From the NCBI RefSeq assembly GCF_047468865.1, contig NZ_JBLGTV010000017.1, positions 3,839 to 67,838 on the forward strand: DNA of 64,000 bases, written 5' to 3'. Below, piece after piece: positions 17,747 to 27,034 of the stretch. Source of the DNA: Castellaniella hirudinis_A. Its GTDB lineage: Bacteria; Pseudomonadota; Gammaproteobacteria; Burkholderiales; Burkholderiaceae_B. The notes below the pieces were generated by a model. The model saw only the letters and a program-made list of their open reading frames with translations. It did not search any database and was not told the origin of the DNA. The first letter of the stretch is position 1. Each line of letters begins with the position of its first letter. A program made the translations under genes and the position numbers.

Positions 17747-18802
17747 ATGCCCGATCGTATCGTTACTGTCGCCATCGACTGCATGGGCGGCGACCATGGT
17801 CTGCCCGTGACGGTGCCGGCGGCGGTGGCTTTTGCCCAGGCCTACCCGGATACGCGCTGCCTGCTGGTGGGGGATGAATCCCAGATTCGCCCCCTGCTGG
17901 GCGCGTCGGGCCGCCCGCTGGGGCAGCTCGACATCCTGCATGCCTCCGAAGTCGTCACGATGCACGATTCGGTCGAGGTCGCCTTGCGTCGCAAGAAAGA
18001 CTCATCCATGCGGGTGGCGGCGCAGGCCGTCAAGGACGGGCGCGCGGATGCGGCCGTGTCCGCCGGCAATACGGGCGCCTGGATGGCGATTTCCCGCTAT
18101 GTCCTGAAAACGCTGGACGGCATCGACCGGCCGGCCATCGCCACGGCCCTGCCCAATCAAAAAGGCGGCGCCACCACGGTGCTGGATTTGGGCGCCAATG
18201 TCGATTGCACGGCGGATCATCTGCTGCAATTCGGCCTGATGGGGGCCGCCCTGGTGTCGGCGGTCGACCGGCAAGCGCAGCCCGCCGTGGGCCTGCTGAA
18301 CATCGGCGAAGAACTCATCAAGGGCAACGAGGTCGTCAAGCAGGCCGCCGACCTGCTGCGCGGCAGCGGGCTCAATTTCTACGGCAACGTCGAGGGCGAC
18401 GATATCTTCAAAGGCACCGTCGACGTCGTCGTCTGCGATGGCTTCGTGGGCAATGTCGTCCTGAAATCCGTCGAAGGCCTGGCGCGCATGATCAGCACCA
18501 TGATGCGCGAGGAATTCCGCCGCAATCCGTTGACGATGGCCTCCGGCCTGGTGGCCACGCCGGTCTTGCGGCGTTTTCGCGCCCGGGTGGATAATCGCCG
18601 CTACAATGGCGCAGCACTGCTTGGGCTGCGCGGGATTGTCATCAAAAGCCACGGCTCGGCAGATGTCTATGCCTACGGGCAGGCGCTGCAGCGCGCCCGC
18701 GAAGCCGTCCTCAATGGCCTGCTTCAGGGCACTATCCAACGCCTGGAAGCCTTGCGCAGCCGGATGCCCTCGCCCTCGGGCGATCCATCCCCTGCCGCCT
18801 AG
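17747..18802 (+). CDS. plsX: Phosphate acyltransferase PlsX
   Basis: Converts acyl-ACP to acyl-phosphate for phospholipid synthesis; peripheral to the inner membrane. 351 aa, usual length. The N-terminus carries VAIDCMGGDHG, followed by AVSAGNTGAWMA and the VCDGFVGNVVLK segment. It links ribosomal rpmF to the fab genes in one operon. Confidence 0.96.
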   Translation: MPDRIVTVAIDCMGGDHGLPVTVPAAVAFAQAYPDTRCLLVGDESQIRPLLGASGRPLGQLDILHASEVVTMHDSVEVALRRKKDSSMRVAAQAVKDGRADAAVSAGNTGAWMAISRYVLKTLDGIDRPAIATALPNQKGGATTVLDLGANVDCTADHLLQFGLMGAALVSAVDRQAQPAVGLLNIGEELIKGNEVVKQAADLLRGSGLNFYGNVEGDDIFKGTVDVVVCDGFVGNVVLKSVEGLARMISTMMREEFRRNPLTMASGLVATPVLRRFRARVDNRRYNGAALLGLRGIVIKSHGSADVYAYGQALQRAREAVLNGLLQGTIQRLEALRSRMPSPSGDPSPAA

Positions 18803-18821
18803 ACCTTAATTCGGAACCGAT

Positions 18822-19796
18822 ATGCCATACGCCAGGATTGCCGGAACCGGCGGTTATCTGCCCCCTCGTGTCGTCAGCAACGATGAATTGGCAGCCGACC
18901 TTGCCGCGCGCGGTGTCGAAACATCGGACACCTGGATCACCGAACGCACTGGTATCCGTCAGCGCCATATCGCCGATCCGGGCGTCAAGACCAGCGCGCT
19001 GGCCACGGCGGCGGCCCGGCTGGCCCTGGAAAACGCCGATCTGCGGGCCGAGGATCTCGACCTCATCATCGTGGCGACGTCCACCCCGGATTTTATTTTT
19101 CCCAGCACGGCCTGCCTGGTTCAGGCCAACCTGGGCGTGGGCGGGGCGGCCGCCTTTGACGTGCAGGCCGTGTGCAGCGGTTTCGTCTATGCCATGGCGA
19201 CGGCCGATGCCATGATCCGCGCCGGGCGGGCGCGCCACGCCCTGGTGATCGGGGCCGAGGTCTTTTCCGGCATCCTCGACTGGTCGGATCGCCGCACCTG
19301 TGTGCTGTTCGGCGACGGGGCGGGGGCCATGGTGCTCAGTGCCGCCGAAGAACCCGGCATCCTGGCCGCGCAACTGAACGCCGACGGCCGTCAGCAGCAC
19401 ATTCTGTGCGCGGCGGGGCATGTGTCGGGCGGGCAGGTCACGGGCGATCCTTTCCTGCGCATGGACGGGCAGGCGGTGTTCAAGCTGGCCGTCAATTCCC
19501 TGACGCGCTCGGCGCAGCAGGTTTGCGAGGAGGCCGGGGTCGAACTGGCCGACCTCGACTGGATGGTGCCGCACCAGGCCAATGTGCGCATTCTCAATTT
19601 CATCAGCCGCAAGCTGGGGCTGCCCGAGGAAAAACTCATCGTCACCCTGGACAAGCACGCCAATACCTCGGCGGCCAGCGTCCCCCTGGCGCTGGACGTC
19701 GCCTTGCGCGACGGCCGCATCCAGGCTGGGCAGCTGGTCTTGCTGCAGGGCGTGGGGGGTGGCTTTACCTGGGGCTCGGTGCTCGTCAAAATCTAG
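18822..19796 (+). CDS. fabH: 3-oxoacyl-ACP synthase III (KAS III)
   Basis: Starts fatty-acid synthesis by condensing acetyl-CoA with malonyl-ACP; 324 aa. The catalytic Cys lies in QAVCSGFVYAM, His in WMVPHQANVRI and Asn in DKHANTSAAS, the KAS III triad. It sits 19 bases after plsX with fabD nine bases downstream. Confidence 0.97.
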   Translation: MPYARIAGTGGYLPPRVVSNDELAADLAARGVETSDTWITERTGIRQRHIADPGVKTSALATAAARLALENADLRAEDLDLIIVATSTPDFIFPSTACLVQANLGVGGAAAFDVQAVCSGFVYAMATADAMIRAGRARHALVIGAEVFSGILDWSDRRTCVLFGDGAGAMVLSAAEEPGILAAQLNADGRQQHILCAAGHVSGGQVTGDPFLRMDGQAVFKLAVNSLTRSAQQVCEEAGVELADLDWMVPHQANVRILNFISRKLGLPEEKLIVTLDKHANTSAASVPLALDVALRDGRIQAGQLVLLQGVGGGFTWGSVLVKI

Positions 19797-19805
19797 GGGT
19801 CGCGC

Positions 19806-20738
19806 ATGAAAATCGCTTTCATTTTTCCGGGACAGGGGTCTCAGGCCGTGGGCATGATGGATGCCTGGGCCGATCATGCGGAGGTGCAGGCCATTTTGCA
19901 GCAGGGCAATCTGGCGCTGGGCGAAGACCTCGCCGGCCTGATCGCCCAAGGGCCGGCCGACGCCCTGAACCTCACCGCCAACACCCAGCCTGCCATGCTG
20001 CTGTGCTCGGTTGCGATGTATCGCGCCTGGCGGCAGGCGGGCGGCCCGGTTCCCGCCCTGGTGGCGGGGCATAGCCTGGGCGAATACTCGGCCCTGGTGG
20101 CCGCCGATGCCTTGGGCCTGGAAGATGCCGTGCGCACGGTTCGCGTGCGGGCCCAGGCCATGCAGTCGGCGGTGCCTGTGGGGCAGGGCGGCATGGCGGC
20201 GATCCTCGGCCTGGATGACGACACCGTGCGCCAGGTGTGCGCCCAGGCCAGTGGCGACCTGATCGTCGAGGCCGTCAATTACAACGCCCCTGCCCAAGTG
20301 GTCATCGCCGGGCATGCGGCGGCGGTCGAAAAAGCCTGCGAACTCGCCAAGGCCGCCGGCGCCAAGCGCGCGCTGCCGCTGCCGGTGTCCGCGCCTTTCC
20401 ATTCGCGTCTGCTGCGGCCGGCGGCGCAGGCGCTTGCCGAGGCCTTGGCGGCCGTCCCGGTTCGCGCGCCCGCCGTGCCGTTGATCAATAACGTCGACGT
20501 GGCCATGCCCGCGGATCCCGCCGCCATCCGCGATGCCCTGGTGCGTCAGGCCTGGCATCCGGTGCGCTGGGTCGAAACCATTCAATCCATGAAACGGCAG
20601 GGGGTCACCCATTTGGTCGAGTGCGGCCCGGGCAAGGTGTTGTCGGGCCTGGCCAAGCGCATCGACCGCGACCTGGTTACCTGCAATATTACCGATCCGG
20701 CGTCGTTGCAGCAGACGCTGGACACCCTGGGAGCCTGA
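19806..20738 (+). CDS. fabD: Malonyl-CoA:ACP transacylase
   Basis: Loads malonyl groups onto ACP for chain extension; 310 aa. The N-terminal FPGQGSQAVGM and the nucleophile elbow GHSLGEYSALVA with active-site Ser are clear; the catalytic His is in APFHSRLLRPA. fabG begins one base after its stop, so the genes are translationally coupled. Confidence 0.97.
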   Translation: MKIAFIFPGQGSQAVGMMDAWADHAEVQAILQQGNLALGEDLAGLIAQGPADALNLTANTQPAMLLCSVAMYRAWRQAGGPVPALVAGHSLGEYSALVAADALGLEDAVRTVRVRAQAMQSAVPVGQGGMAAILGLDDDTVRQVCAQASGDLIVEAVNYNAPAQVVIAGHAAAVEKACELAKAAGAKRALPLPVSAPFHSRLLRPAAQALAEALAAVPVRAPAVPLINNVDVAMPADPAAIRDALVRQAWHPVRWVETIQSMKRQGVTHLVECGPGKVLSGLAKRIDRDLVTCNITDPASLQQTLDTLGA

Positions 20739-20739
20739 T

Positions 20740-21480
20740 ATGGAAACATCCAATCTGACGGGCAAAATCGCCCTGGTGACGGGCGCTTCGCGCGGTATCG
20801 GCCGGGCCATCGCCCAGCAGCTTGCCGCCGCTGGCGCAACCGTCGTCGGCACCGCCACGTCGCCCGCGGGGGCGGAAGGCATCAGCGCCGCGCTGGCCGC
20901 CCACGGCGGGCGCGGCGCGGTGCTCAATGTGGACGACGCCGCGGCCTGCGATGCGCTGCTGGCCGAACTGGCCGGGCAGGGCGGGCCGCACATCCTGGTC
21001 AACAACGCGGGCATCACCCGCGACGGCCTGGTGCTGCGCATGAAAGACGACGATTGGGCGGCGGTCATCGGCACCAACCTGTCCGCCGTGTTCCGCCTGT
21101 CTCGCGGGGTGGCCAAGGCCATGATGAAAGCCCGCTGGGGCCGCATCATCAACATCACGTCGGTGGTGGGCTACAGCGGCAACCCCGGGCAGGTCAATTA
21201 TGCGGCGGCCAAGGCCGGCGTGGCGGGCTTGTCGCGTTCCCTGGCCCAGGAACTCGGCAGCCGGGGCATTACCGTCAATTGCGTGGCCCCCGGCTTCATC
21301 GACACGGACATGACCCGTGCGCTCAACGACGCGCAAAAGGCCGCTATCCTGCAGCAAATCCCCCTGGGCCACCTGGGCACCGACCAGGACGTCGCCAGTG
21401 CGGTGGCCTTTCTGGCCAGCCCGCAGGCCGGTTATGTAACAGGCACGACGCTGCACGTCAATGGCGGAATGTACATGTAA
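20740..21480 (+). CDS. fabG: 3-oxoacyl-ACP reductase
   Basis: NADPH-dependent SDR reducing 3-ketoacyl-ACP; 246 aa. The cofactor motif is TGASRGIGRAIA, NNAGITRDGL follows, the catalytic Tyr and Lys are in YAAAKAG, and the C-terminus ends GTTLHVNGGMYM as in typical FabG. Followed by a 185-bp gap holding a separate acpP promoter. Confidence 0.97.
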   Translation: METSNLTGKIALVTGASRGIGRAIAQQLAAAGATVVGTATSPAGAEGISAALAAHGGRGAVLNVDDAAACDALLAELAGQGGPHILVNNAGITRDGLVLRMKDDDWAAVIGTNLSAVFRLSRGVAKAMMKARWGRIINITSVVGYSGNPGQVNYAAAKAGVAGLSRSLAQELGSRGITVNCVAPGFIDTDMTRALNDAQKAAILQQIPLGHLGTDQDVASAVAFLASPQAGYVTGTTLHVNGGMYM

Positions 21481-21629
21481 TCCATTAAGAACGGATGCCT
21501 GCCGTCTAAGGTAAAATCCGTTCAGACTCAGTAGGCAGTATTCGGTGTTTGTTTAGCCAGCCTTTGTTTTTCTGGTCCCGACCTGCTTTTTTTGACTACA
21601 ACCCCGCAGCCCAGCTGTGCTCGTTTGGC

Positions 21630-21635
21630 TATAAT
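21630..21635 (+). promoter_or_regulatory. -10 box of a likely dedicated acpP promoter
   Basis: A perfect TATAAT stands 30 bases before the acpP start in the fabG-acpP gap. No good -35 lies 16-18 bases upstream; TTGACT at 21592-21597 is too far. A second TAAAAT at 21512-21517 may give another start. A separate strong promoter for acpP is known in other bacteria because ACP is needed in large amounts. Confidence 0.5.
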
Positions 21636-21665
21636 TCGCGGGATTTTCCCTAACTGGAGATATGC

Positions 21666-21905
21666 ATGGAAAGCATCGAACAGCGCGTCAAGAAGATCGT
21701 CGCTGAACAACTTGGCGTCAATGAAGCCGAGATCAAAAACGAATCTTCCTTCCTTGACGACCTCGGTGCCGATTCGCTCGACATGGTCGAGCTCGTGATG
21801 GCCCTGGAAGACGAATTCGAAACGGAAATCCCCGACGAGGAAGCCGAAAAAATCACGACGGTGCAGCAGGCGGTCGATTACATCACCTCGCATAGCAAAC
21901 AGTAA
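21666..21905 (+). CDS. acpP: Acyl carrier protein
   Basis: Small acidic carrier of acyl chains, 79 aa. The phosphopantetheine Ser is in LGADSLDMVEL (residue about 37). The start MESIEQRVKKIVAEQLG is preceded by GGAG. Between fabG and fabF, the standard position. Confidence 0.98.
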   Translation: MESIEQRVKKIVAEQLGVNEAEIKNESSFLDDLGADSLDMVELVMALEDEFETEIPDEEAEKITTVQQAVDYITSHSKQ

Positions 21906-22041
21906 TTTTTTCCAACCCGGCGCAGGCAATGGGCCGCGCTCGGGCCACGGGCAGTTCGTGACGGGTAATCATCGGGCAGGCGCTGGCGTGTCCGACCTGA
22001 TGATCTGCCATGGGCTGCCTTTTTCATTTCAGGAGCCATAT

Positions 22042-23271
22042 GTGAAACGACGAGTCGTCATAACCGGGCTGGGCATCGTGTCGCCTGTGGGAAATGATGT
22101 CGAAACCGCCTGGGACAACTTGGTTCATGGCCGATCCGGGATTGGCCAGGTCACGCGATTCGACGCTTCCGTGCTAAACAGCCAGATCGCTGGCGAGGTC
22201 AAGGGTTTCCAGGTCGCCGACTACATCGGCGTCAAAGAAGCCAAGCAGATGGATACCTTCATCCATTACGGGGTGGCGGCGGGCATTCAGGCCTGGCGCG
22301 ATTCCGGCCTGGACATCGACCGCGAGGATGCCGACCGCATCGGCACCATCGTCGGCTCGGGGATCGGCGGCCTGCCGCGCATCGAGGAAACCCAGATCGA
22401 ATTCCTGCAGCGCGGCGCCCGGCGGATTTCGCCGTTTTTCGTGCCCGCCTCCCTGATCAACCTGATTTCCGGCCAGCTCTCCATCCGGTTGGGGCTGAAA
22501 GGGCCCAGCTACGCGGTGGTGTCCGCCTGCACCACGGGTCTGCATTGCATCGGCGATGCCGCCCGCCTCATCGAGTACGGCGACGCCGACATCATGGTGG
22601 CCGGCGGGGCCGAAAGCTCGGTGTCCCCGCTGGGCATGGGTGGTTTTGCCGCCATGCGCGCCTTGTCCACCCGCAACGACGACCCCGCCACGGCATCCCG
22701 GCCCTGGGACAAAGACCGCGATGGCTTCGTGCTGGGCGAGGGCGCGGGGGTGCTGGTGCTCGAAGAATACGAGCACGCCAAGCAGCGGGGTGCCCGCATC
22801 TATGCCGAATTCCTGGGATTCGGCATGAGTTCCGATGCGCACCACATCACCAGTCCCGATCAGGACGGCCCGCGCCGGGGGATTCTGCACGCCTTGCGCA
22901 ACAGCCGCGTCAATCCCGACCAGATCAGCTATGTCAATGCGCACGGGACGTCCACCCCTTTGGGGGACAAGAACGAAACCGAGGCATTGAAGCTGGCCTT
23001 CGGCGATCACGCCCGCCGGCTGGTGGTCAATTCCACCAAGTCCATGACGGGCCATCTGCTGGGGGCCGCGGGGGGGATCGAGGCGGTCTTCACGGCCCTG
23101 GCCGTTCAGCGCCAGGTGTCGCCGCCCACCATCAACATCTTCAACCAGGATCCCGAGTGCGATCTGGATTATTGCGCCAATCAGGCCCGCGATCTGAAAA
23201 TCGATGTGGCGCTGTCGAATTCCTTCGGATTCGGCGGCACCAACGGTTCGATGATCGTGGGGCGGCTCTAA
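22042..23271 (+). CDS. fabF: 3-oxoacyl-ACP synthase II (KAS II)
   Basis: Elongating condensing enzyme of fatty-acid synthesis, 409 aa. It starts at GTG 22042 (VKRRVVITGLGIVSPVG), supported by AGGAG six bases upstream; the frame is open further upstream but without family similarity. The catalytic Cys is in VSACTTGLHC, with His in NAHGTSTPLGD and KSMTGHLLGAAGG. rpoE follows ten bases after the stop. Confidence 0.97.
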   Translation: MKRRVVITGLGIVSPVGNDVETAWDNLVHGRSGIGQVTRFDASVLNSQIAGEVKGFQVADYIGVKEAKQMDTFIHYGVAAGIQAWRDSGLDIDREDADRIGTIVGSGIGGLPRIEETQIEFLQRGARRISPFFVPASLINLISGQLSIRLGLKGPSYAVVSACTTGLHCIGDAARLIEYGDADIMVAGGAESSVSPLGMGGFAAMRALSTRNDDPATASRPWDKDRDGFVLGEGAGVLVLEEYEHAKQRGARIYAEFLGFGMSSDAHHITSPDQDGPRRGILHALRNSRVNPDQISYVNAHGTSTPLGDKNETEALKLAFGDHARRLVVNSTKSMTGHLLGAAGGIEAVFTALAVQRQVSPPTINIFNQDPECDLDYCANQARDLKIDVALSNSFGFGGTNGSMIVGRL

Positions 23272-23281
23272 GGGCGGCGGC

Positions 23282-23881
23282 ATGAGCGAGCGCGAGGTCG
23301 ACCTCGCGCTGGTCGAGCGCGTGCGGCGCGGCGACCGGCATGCTTTCGATCTGCTGGTGATCAAATATCAGCGCAAGATCATGCGCCTGCTGTCCCGCAT
23401 GATCCGCGATCCCGCCGACATCGAGGATGTCGCCCAGGAAGCCTTCGTCAAGGCCTATCGCGCTTTGCCCCAGTTCCGGGGGGAGAGCGCCTTCTACACC
23501 TGGCTGTATCGGATCGCTATCAATACCGCCCGCAATTGGCAGGCCGCCAGTTTCCGGCGGCCGGTCACCGTTTCCGTGACCGAGCAAGAAGACGGTGAAA
23601 CTTTTGACCAGATTGATGGCCTAAGCGATAGCAGCACGCCGGAATCCGTCCTGGCCAGCCGCCAGATCGCCCAGACCGTCAACCAGGCCATCGAGGCTTT
23701 GCCCGATGACTTGCGGACGGCCATCGTGCTGCGTGAAATCGAAGGGATGAGTTATGAAGATATCGCCAACACCATGCAGTGCCCCATCGGGACCGTCCGG
23801 TCGCGTATCTTCCGGGCGCGCGAGGCCATTGCCGCGCGTCTGCGTCCCGTCATGGATCAAGACTCGGCCCGGCGTTGGTAA
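23282..23881 (+). CDS. rpoE: Sigma-E type ECF sigma factor (RpoE/AlgU)
   Basis: Extracytoplasmic-stress sigma factor, 199 aa. Region 2 spans residues about 20-90 (AFDLLVIKYQRKIMRLL, DIEDVAQEAFVKAYRAL), and region 4 has ALPDDLRTAIVLREIEGMSYEDIA and GTVRSRIFRAREAI. It heads the rpoE-rseA-rseB-degP cluster, the order of the Pseudomonas algU-mucABD genes. Its activity would be held by RseA at the membrane. Confidence 0.96.
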   Translation: MSEREVDLALVERVRRGDRHAFDLLVIKYQRKIMRLLSRMIRDPADIEDVAQEAFVKAYRALPQFRGESAFYTWLYRIAINTARNWQAASFRRPVTVSVTEQEDGETFDQIDGLSDSSTPESVLASRQIAQTVNQAIEALPDDLRTAIVLREIEGMSYEDIANTMQCPIGTVRSRIFRAREAIAARLRPVMDQDSARRW

Positions 23882-23890
23882 GGAGCCCCT

Positions 23891-24400
23891 ATGAACCTCA
23901 AGACTGATTCCGACCTGGCCGGCCACGACTGGGAAGCCGCCGTGTCTTCCTGGGTGGACGGCGAGGCCGATTTGCGCGCCGACGAACTGGACAGCCCCTA
24001 CGGCCGACAGGTCTGGGACACGTATCACCTGATTGGCGATGTCATGCGCAGCCAGGATCTTGCCCTGCAGCCCTCCGAGCGCTTCTACGCCCGGGTGTCG
24101 GCGGCGCTGGACGCCGAACCGGCCATCGTGGCCCCGGCCCGCTTGGCGGGCCACCATGCGTGGCGCCTGGGGCTGTCGGGCCTGGCGGTGGCGGCGGCGG
24201 TGGCGTCGGTGGTTTGGGTGGCCCGGCCTTTTCTGGCGGACACCGATGTCCTCACCGAGTCGCCAACCGTCCTGGCGCAGGCCCGTGATGCGGATATCGA
24301 CGACCCCTCTCTGAACAGCTACATGGCCGCGCACCAGGCCATGGCGGGGGCGGGGCCGATGCGCCAGGCCGCGTTCGACCGCCTGGGGCGTGCCCAATGA
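23891..24400 (+). CDS. rseA: Anti-sigma-E factor RseA/MucA
   Basis: Inner-membrane anti-sigma factor, 169 aa. The N-terminal RseA-type sigma-binding domain (WEAAVSSWVDGEADLRADEL, VWDTYHLIGDVMRS) is followed by one transmembrane segment near residues 90-112 (LGLSGLAVAAAVASVVWVA). The periplasmic tail is short and includes SYMAAHQ, a common MucA feature. Its stop overlaps rseB as ATGA. Confidence 0.92.
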   Translation: MNLKTDSDLAGHDWEAAVSSWVDGEADLRADELDSPYGRQVWDTYHLIGDVMRSQDLALQPSERFYARVSAALDAEPAIVAPARLAGHHAWRLGLSGLAVAAAVASVVWVARPFLADTDVLTESPTVLAQARDADIDDPSLNSYMAAHQAMAGAGPMRQAAFDRLGRAQ

Positions 24401-25407
24401 TCACCCGCCGCTGGACCAGGGCGCGCTGGGCGGGGGGCCTGCTGCTGGGCTTGCTGCTGGGGGGCGCGCAGGCCGCCGACCTCGATCCCGCACCGTCCGC
24501 ATCCCCCGATGTGCTGGCCTTTTTGCAGCAAGTGCAGGATTCGGCCCGCCAAACGGACTACACCGGGCTGTACGTGTACCAGCAAGGCCATCAGCTGCTG
24601 GCTTTCCAGCTGACCCACGTGCTGGACGGCACCGGCGAACGCGAGCGGCTTCAGGTGCTGGATGGCCCGCCCCGCGAATGCCTGCGCCAAAACGGCATCG
24701 AACAATGCCTGTATCCAAAGCCCAAGCTGGTCATCAGCCAGCAGGCCCGCAGCGACCATTTTCCCGCCTTGCTGCTGGCCAATGCGCAGTCGATCATCAA
24801 GCACTACGATTGGCAGCCCCCGGTGGCTTCCGACCGGGTGGCGGGGCGCGAGTGCGCGGTCTCGGATCTGAAAGCGCGCGACGACCTGCGCTACAGCTAC
24901 CGAATCTGCACCGATAGCCAGACCCACCTGTTGCTGAAAATCCAGACCCTGGGGCCCGATGGGCAGTTGATTGACCAGACGGCATTCAGCAGCATCCGGC
25001 AAGGGGCCGATGCGCAGCCCGTCAATCTGGTGCCGCCCTGGGATACCCGCAGCTGGCGTTTGGTGACCGAAGCCAGCGCCGAGACCGATCTGCAAGCGCA
25101 GGGGTGGCGTTTCAGCCTGCCCGCCGGTTTCGAGCCGGCGGCCCAGTTGGTGCGCCAGTTCGGCCAGCGGCATGCCGTCAATCAATTCGTGATTTCCGAT
25201 GGTTTGGCCGCGATTTCAATTTTTATTGAAACCTTTGACCCCGAACGCGATCAAAACATCAGACAGGGCGGCTTGCGACAGGGCGCGGTCAATATCTACC
25301 GAATGCGTCTGGCGTCCTACTGGCTGACCGCTGTGGGCGAAGTGCCGGAGCAGACGGTTCAGGCGCTGGTGCGCACCGCACAATACGTGCCGCAAGCCGC
25401 CCATTGA
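24397..25407 (+). CDS. rseB: Sigma-E regulatory protein RseB/MucB
   Basis: Periplasmic protein that shields RseA from proteolysis and senses envelope stress; 336 aa. A Sec signal peptide occupies residues about 1-27 (hydrophobic GLLLGLLLGGAQA). The MucB/RseB N-terminal fold shows QDSARQTDYTGLYVYQQG, and the C-terminal domain includes VISDGLAAISIFIE. Coupled to rseA by a 4-bp overlap; degP follows after 26 bases. Confidence 0.93.
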   Translation: MITRRWTRARWAGGLLLGLLLGGAQAADLDPAPSASPDVLAFLQQVQDSARQTDYTGLYVYQQGHQLLAFQLTHVLDGTGERERLQVLDGPPRECLRQNGIEQCLYPKPKLVISQQARSDHFPALLLANAQSIIKHYDWQPPVASDRVAGRECAVSDLKARDDLRYSYRICTDSQTHLLLKIQTLGPDGQLIDQTAFSSIRQGADAQPVNLVPPWDTRSWRLVTEASAETDLQAQGWRFSLPAGFEPAAQLVRQFGQRHAVNQFVISDGLAAISIFIETFDPERDQNIRQGGLRQGAVNIYRMRLASYWLTAVGEVPEQTVQALVRTAQYVPQAAH

Positions 25408-25433
25408 AAAAAACACTCTCCAAGGAGAACTCC

Positions 25434-26909
25434 ATGGCTTTTACTCTGCCCAACGCCTCGGGCATCCAGCGGCTTGCGGCGTGTGCCGCCACCAGCCTGC
25501 TGCTGGTTTCCACCTTGCCGATGGGGGCGGCGCAGGCCCAGCCCGCCGTGTCCGCCCGTGTCGCGGCGCTGCCCGATTTCACCCAGGTGGTTGCCGACAC
25601 CGAAAATTCCGTGGTCAATATCCGCACCACTGAAACCATCCCCGTGGGCCGCAACCCGGGCGCGCCGGGCGGCGATCCCTCCGACCTGTTCCGCTGGTTC
25701 TTCGGCCCGGACTTCATGCCGCCCGGGATGAACCCCCGGCAGGCGCCGCGCCCGCACGCGCAGCCCAACCAACCGGCCCCCAAGGAACGCACCGTGCCGC
25801 GCGGCATCGGCTCGGGCTTCATCCTGTCCGCGGATGGCTATATCCTGACCAATAACCACGTGGTCGATAATTCCAATGGCATCTTCGTCACCATGACCGA
25901 TGGCAAGGAATACAAGGCCAAAGTCATCGGCACGGATGCCCGCACGGATATCGCTTTGCTCAAGATCGACGCCGACGACCTCAAGCCCCTGCCGATCGGC
26001 GATTCCGACACCCTGAAAAAAGGCCAGTGGGTCTTGGCCATCGGGTCGCCCTTCGGGCTGGATTCCACCGTCACGGCGGGGATCGTCAGCGCGATCAACC
26101 GCGACACCGGCGACTACCTGCCGTTCATCCAGACGGATGTGGCCGTCAACCCGGGCAATTCGGGCGGCCCCCTGATCAACCTGGAAGGCCAGGTGGTGGG
26201 GATCAACTCGCAAATTGTCTCGCGCAGCGGCGGGTTCATGGGGATTTCTCTGGCGATCCCCATCGACGAAGTCATGCGCGTGGTGGATCAGCTCAAAGCC
26301 CATGGCAAGGTCATTCGCGGCCGCATCGGCGTGCAGATCACCGAGGTCCAGGACGACGTCGCCAAGGCCCTGGGCCTGGAGGATGGGCGCGGCGCGCTGG
26401 TCAGCAGCGTGGACCCGGACGGCCCGGCCGCCAAGGCGGGCGTGCATCCCGGCGACGTGATCACCCAGTTCGATGGCCACGACATCAAGCATATGTCCGA
26501 TCTGCCGCGTCTGGTGGGGTCGACCAAGCCGGGCACCCACGCCACGATCCAGGTCTGGCGCAAGGGCAAGTCGCTGGATCTCAAGTCCAAGGTGGCCGAA
26601 CTCGAACAGCCGGCCACGAGCCAGGACGAGCCTGAAGCCGCCGCTGCCGATGGCACGGATCGCCTGGGCCTGGCGGTCAAGGCGCTGCCCGCGGATACCG
26701 ATTCCGAGGGGGTCGAGGTCAGCCGGGCCGAGGGCGTCGCCGCCGAGTCCGGCATCGAGGTCGGCGATATCGTGCTGCGCATCAACGACGCCGACATCAC
26801 CAGTCCCAAGCAGTACGAGAAAATCGTCAAAGGGCTGCCCAAGGACAAGCCGGTCGTGCTGCTGGTCAGCCGCGACCAGCAATCCCAGTGGGTCATCCTC
26901 AAACCCTGA
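25434..26909 (+). CDS. degP: Periplasmic serine protease DegP/MucD
   Basis: Do-type chaperone-protease for misfolded envelope proteins, 491 aa. Signal peptide near residues 1-35 ending MGAAQA. The catalytic triad is His in LTNNHVVDNSNG, Asp in ARTDIALLKI and Ser in NPGNSGGPL. Two PDZ domains follow (about 280-370 and 400-490; SSVDPDGPAAKAGVHPGD in the first). AAGGAG six bases upstream supports the ATG at 25434. As the fourth gene of the sigma-E cluster it corresponds to MucD. Confidence 0.95.
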   Translation: MAFTLPNASGIQRLAACAATSLLLVSTLPMGAAQAQPAVSARVAALPDFTQVVADTENSVVNIRTTETIPVGRNPGAPGGDPSDLFRWFFGPDFMPPGMNPRQAPRPHAQPNQPAPKERTVPRGIGSGFILSADGYILTNNHVVDNSNGIFVTMTDGKEYKAKVIGTDARTDIALLKIDADDLKPLPIGDSDTLKKGQWVLAIGSPFGLDSTVTAGIVSAINRDTGDYLPFIQTDVAVNPGNSGGPLINLEGQVVGINSQIVSRSGGFMGISLAIPIDEVMRVVDQLKAHGKVIRGRIGVQITEVQDDVAKALGLEDGRGALVSSVDPDGPAAKAGVHPGDVITQFDGHDIKHMSDLPRLVGSTKPGTHATIQVWRKGKSLDLKSKVAELEQPATSQDEPEAAAADGTDRLGLAVKALPADTDSEGVEVSRAEGVAAESGIEVGDIVLRINDADITSPKQYEKIVKGLPKDKPVVLLVSRDQQSQWVILKP

Positions 26910-26953
26910 ACACGACCCTTTGCCGGGAAAAAGCTAAAATACCGGCTGAACGG

Positions 26954-26983
26954 AAGGGGGCGCCCGGAAGCGCCCCCTTTTTT
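26954..26983 (+). terminator. Rho-independent terminator after degP
   Basis: GGGGGCGC pairs with GCGCCCCC around a six-base loop CCGGAA and is followed by six T bases. It closes the sigma-E cluster before lepA. Confidence 0.93.
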
Positions 26984-27034
26984 GCTGGCGGCGCCGCGGC
27001 GCCCGCCCCATCTGATATCACTGATTCCTGCCCT

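Noticed and set aside
18732..21158. 808-codon open frame on the minus strand over plsX-fabHDG
   Set aside because: Shadow of well-supported fatty-acid genes in the GC-rich third-position frame.
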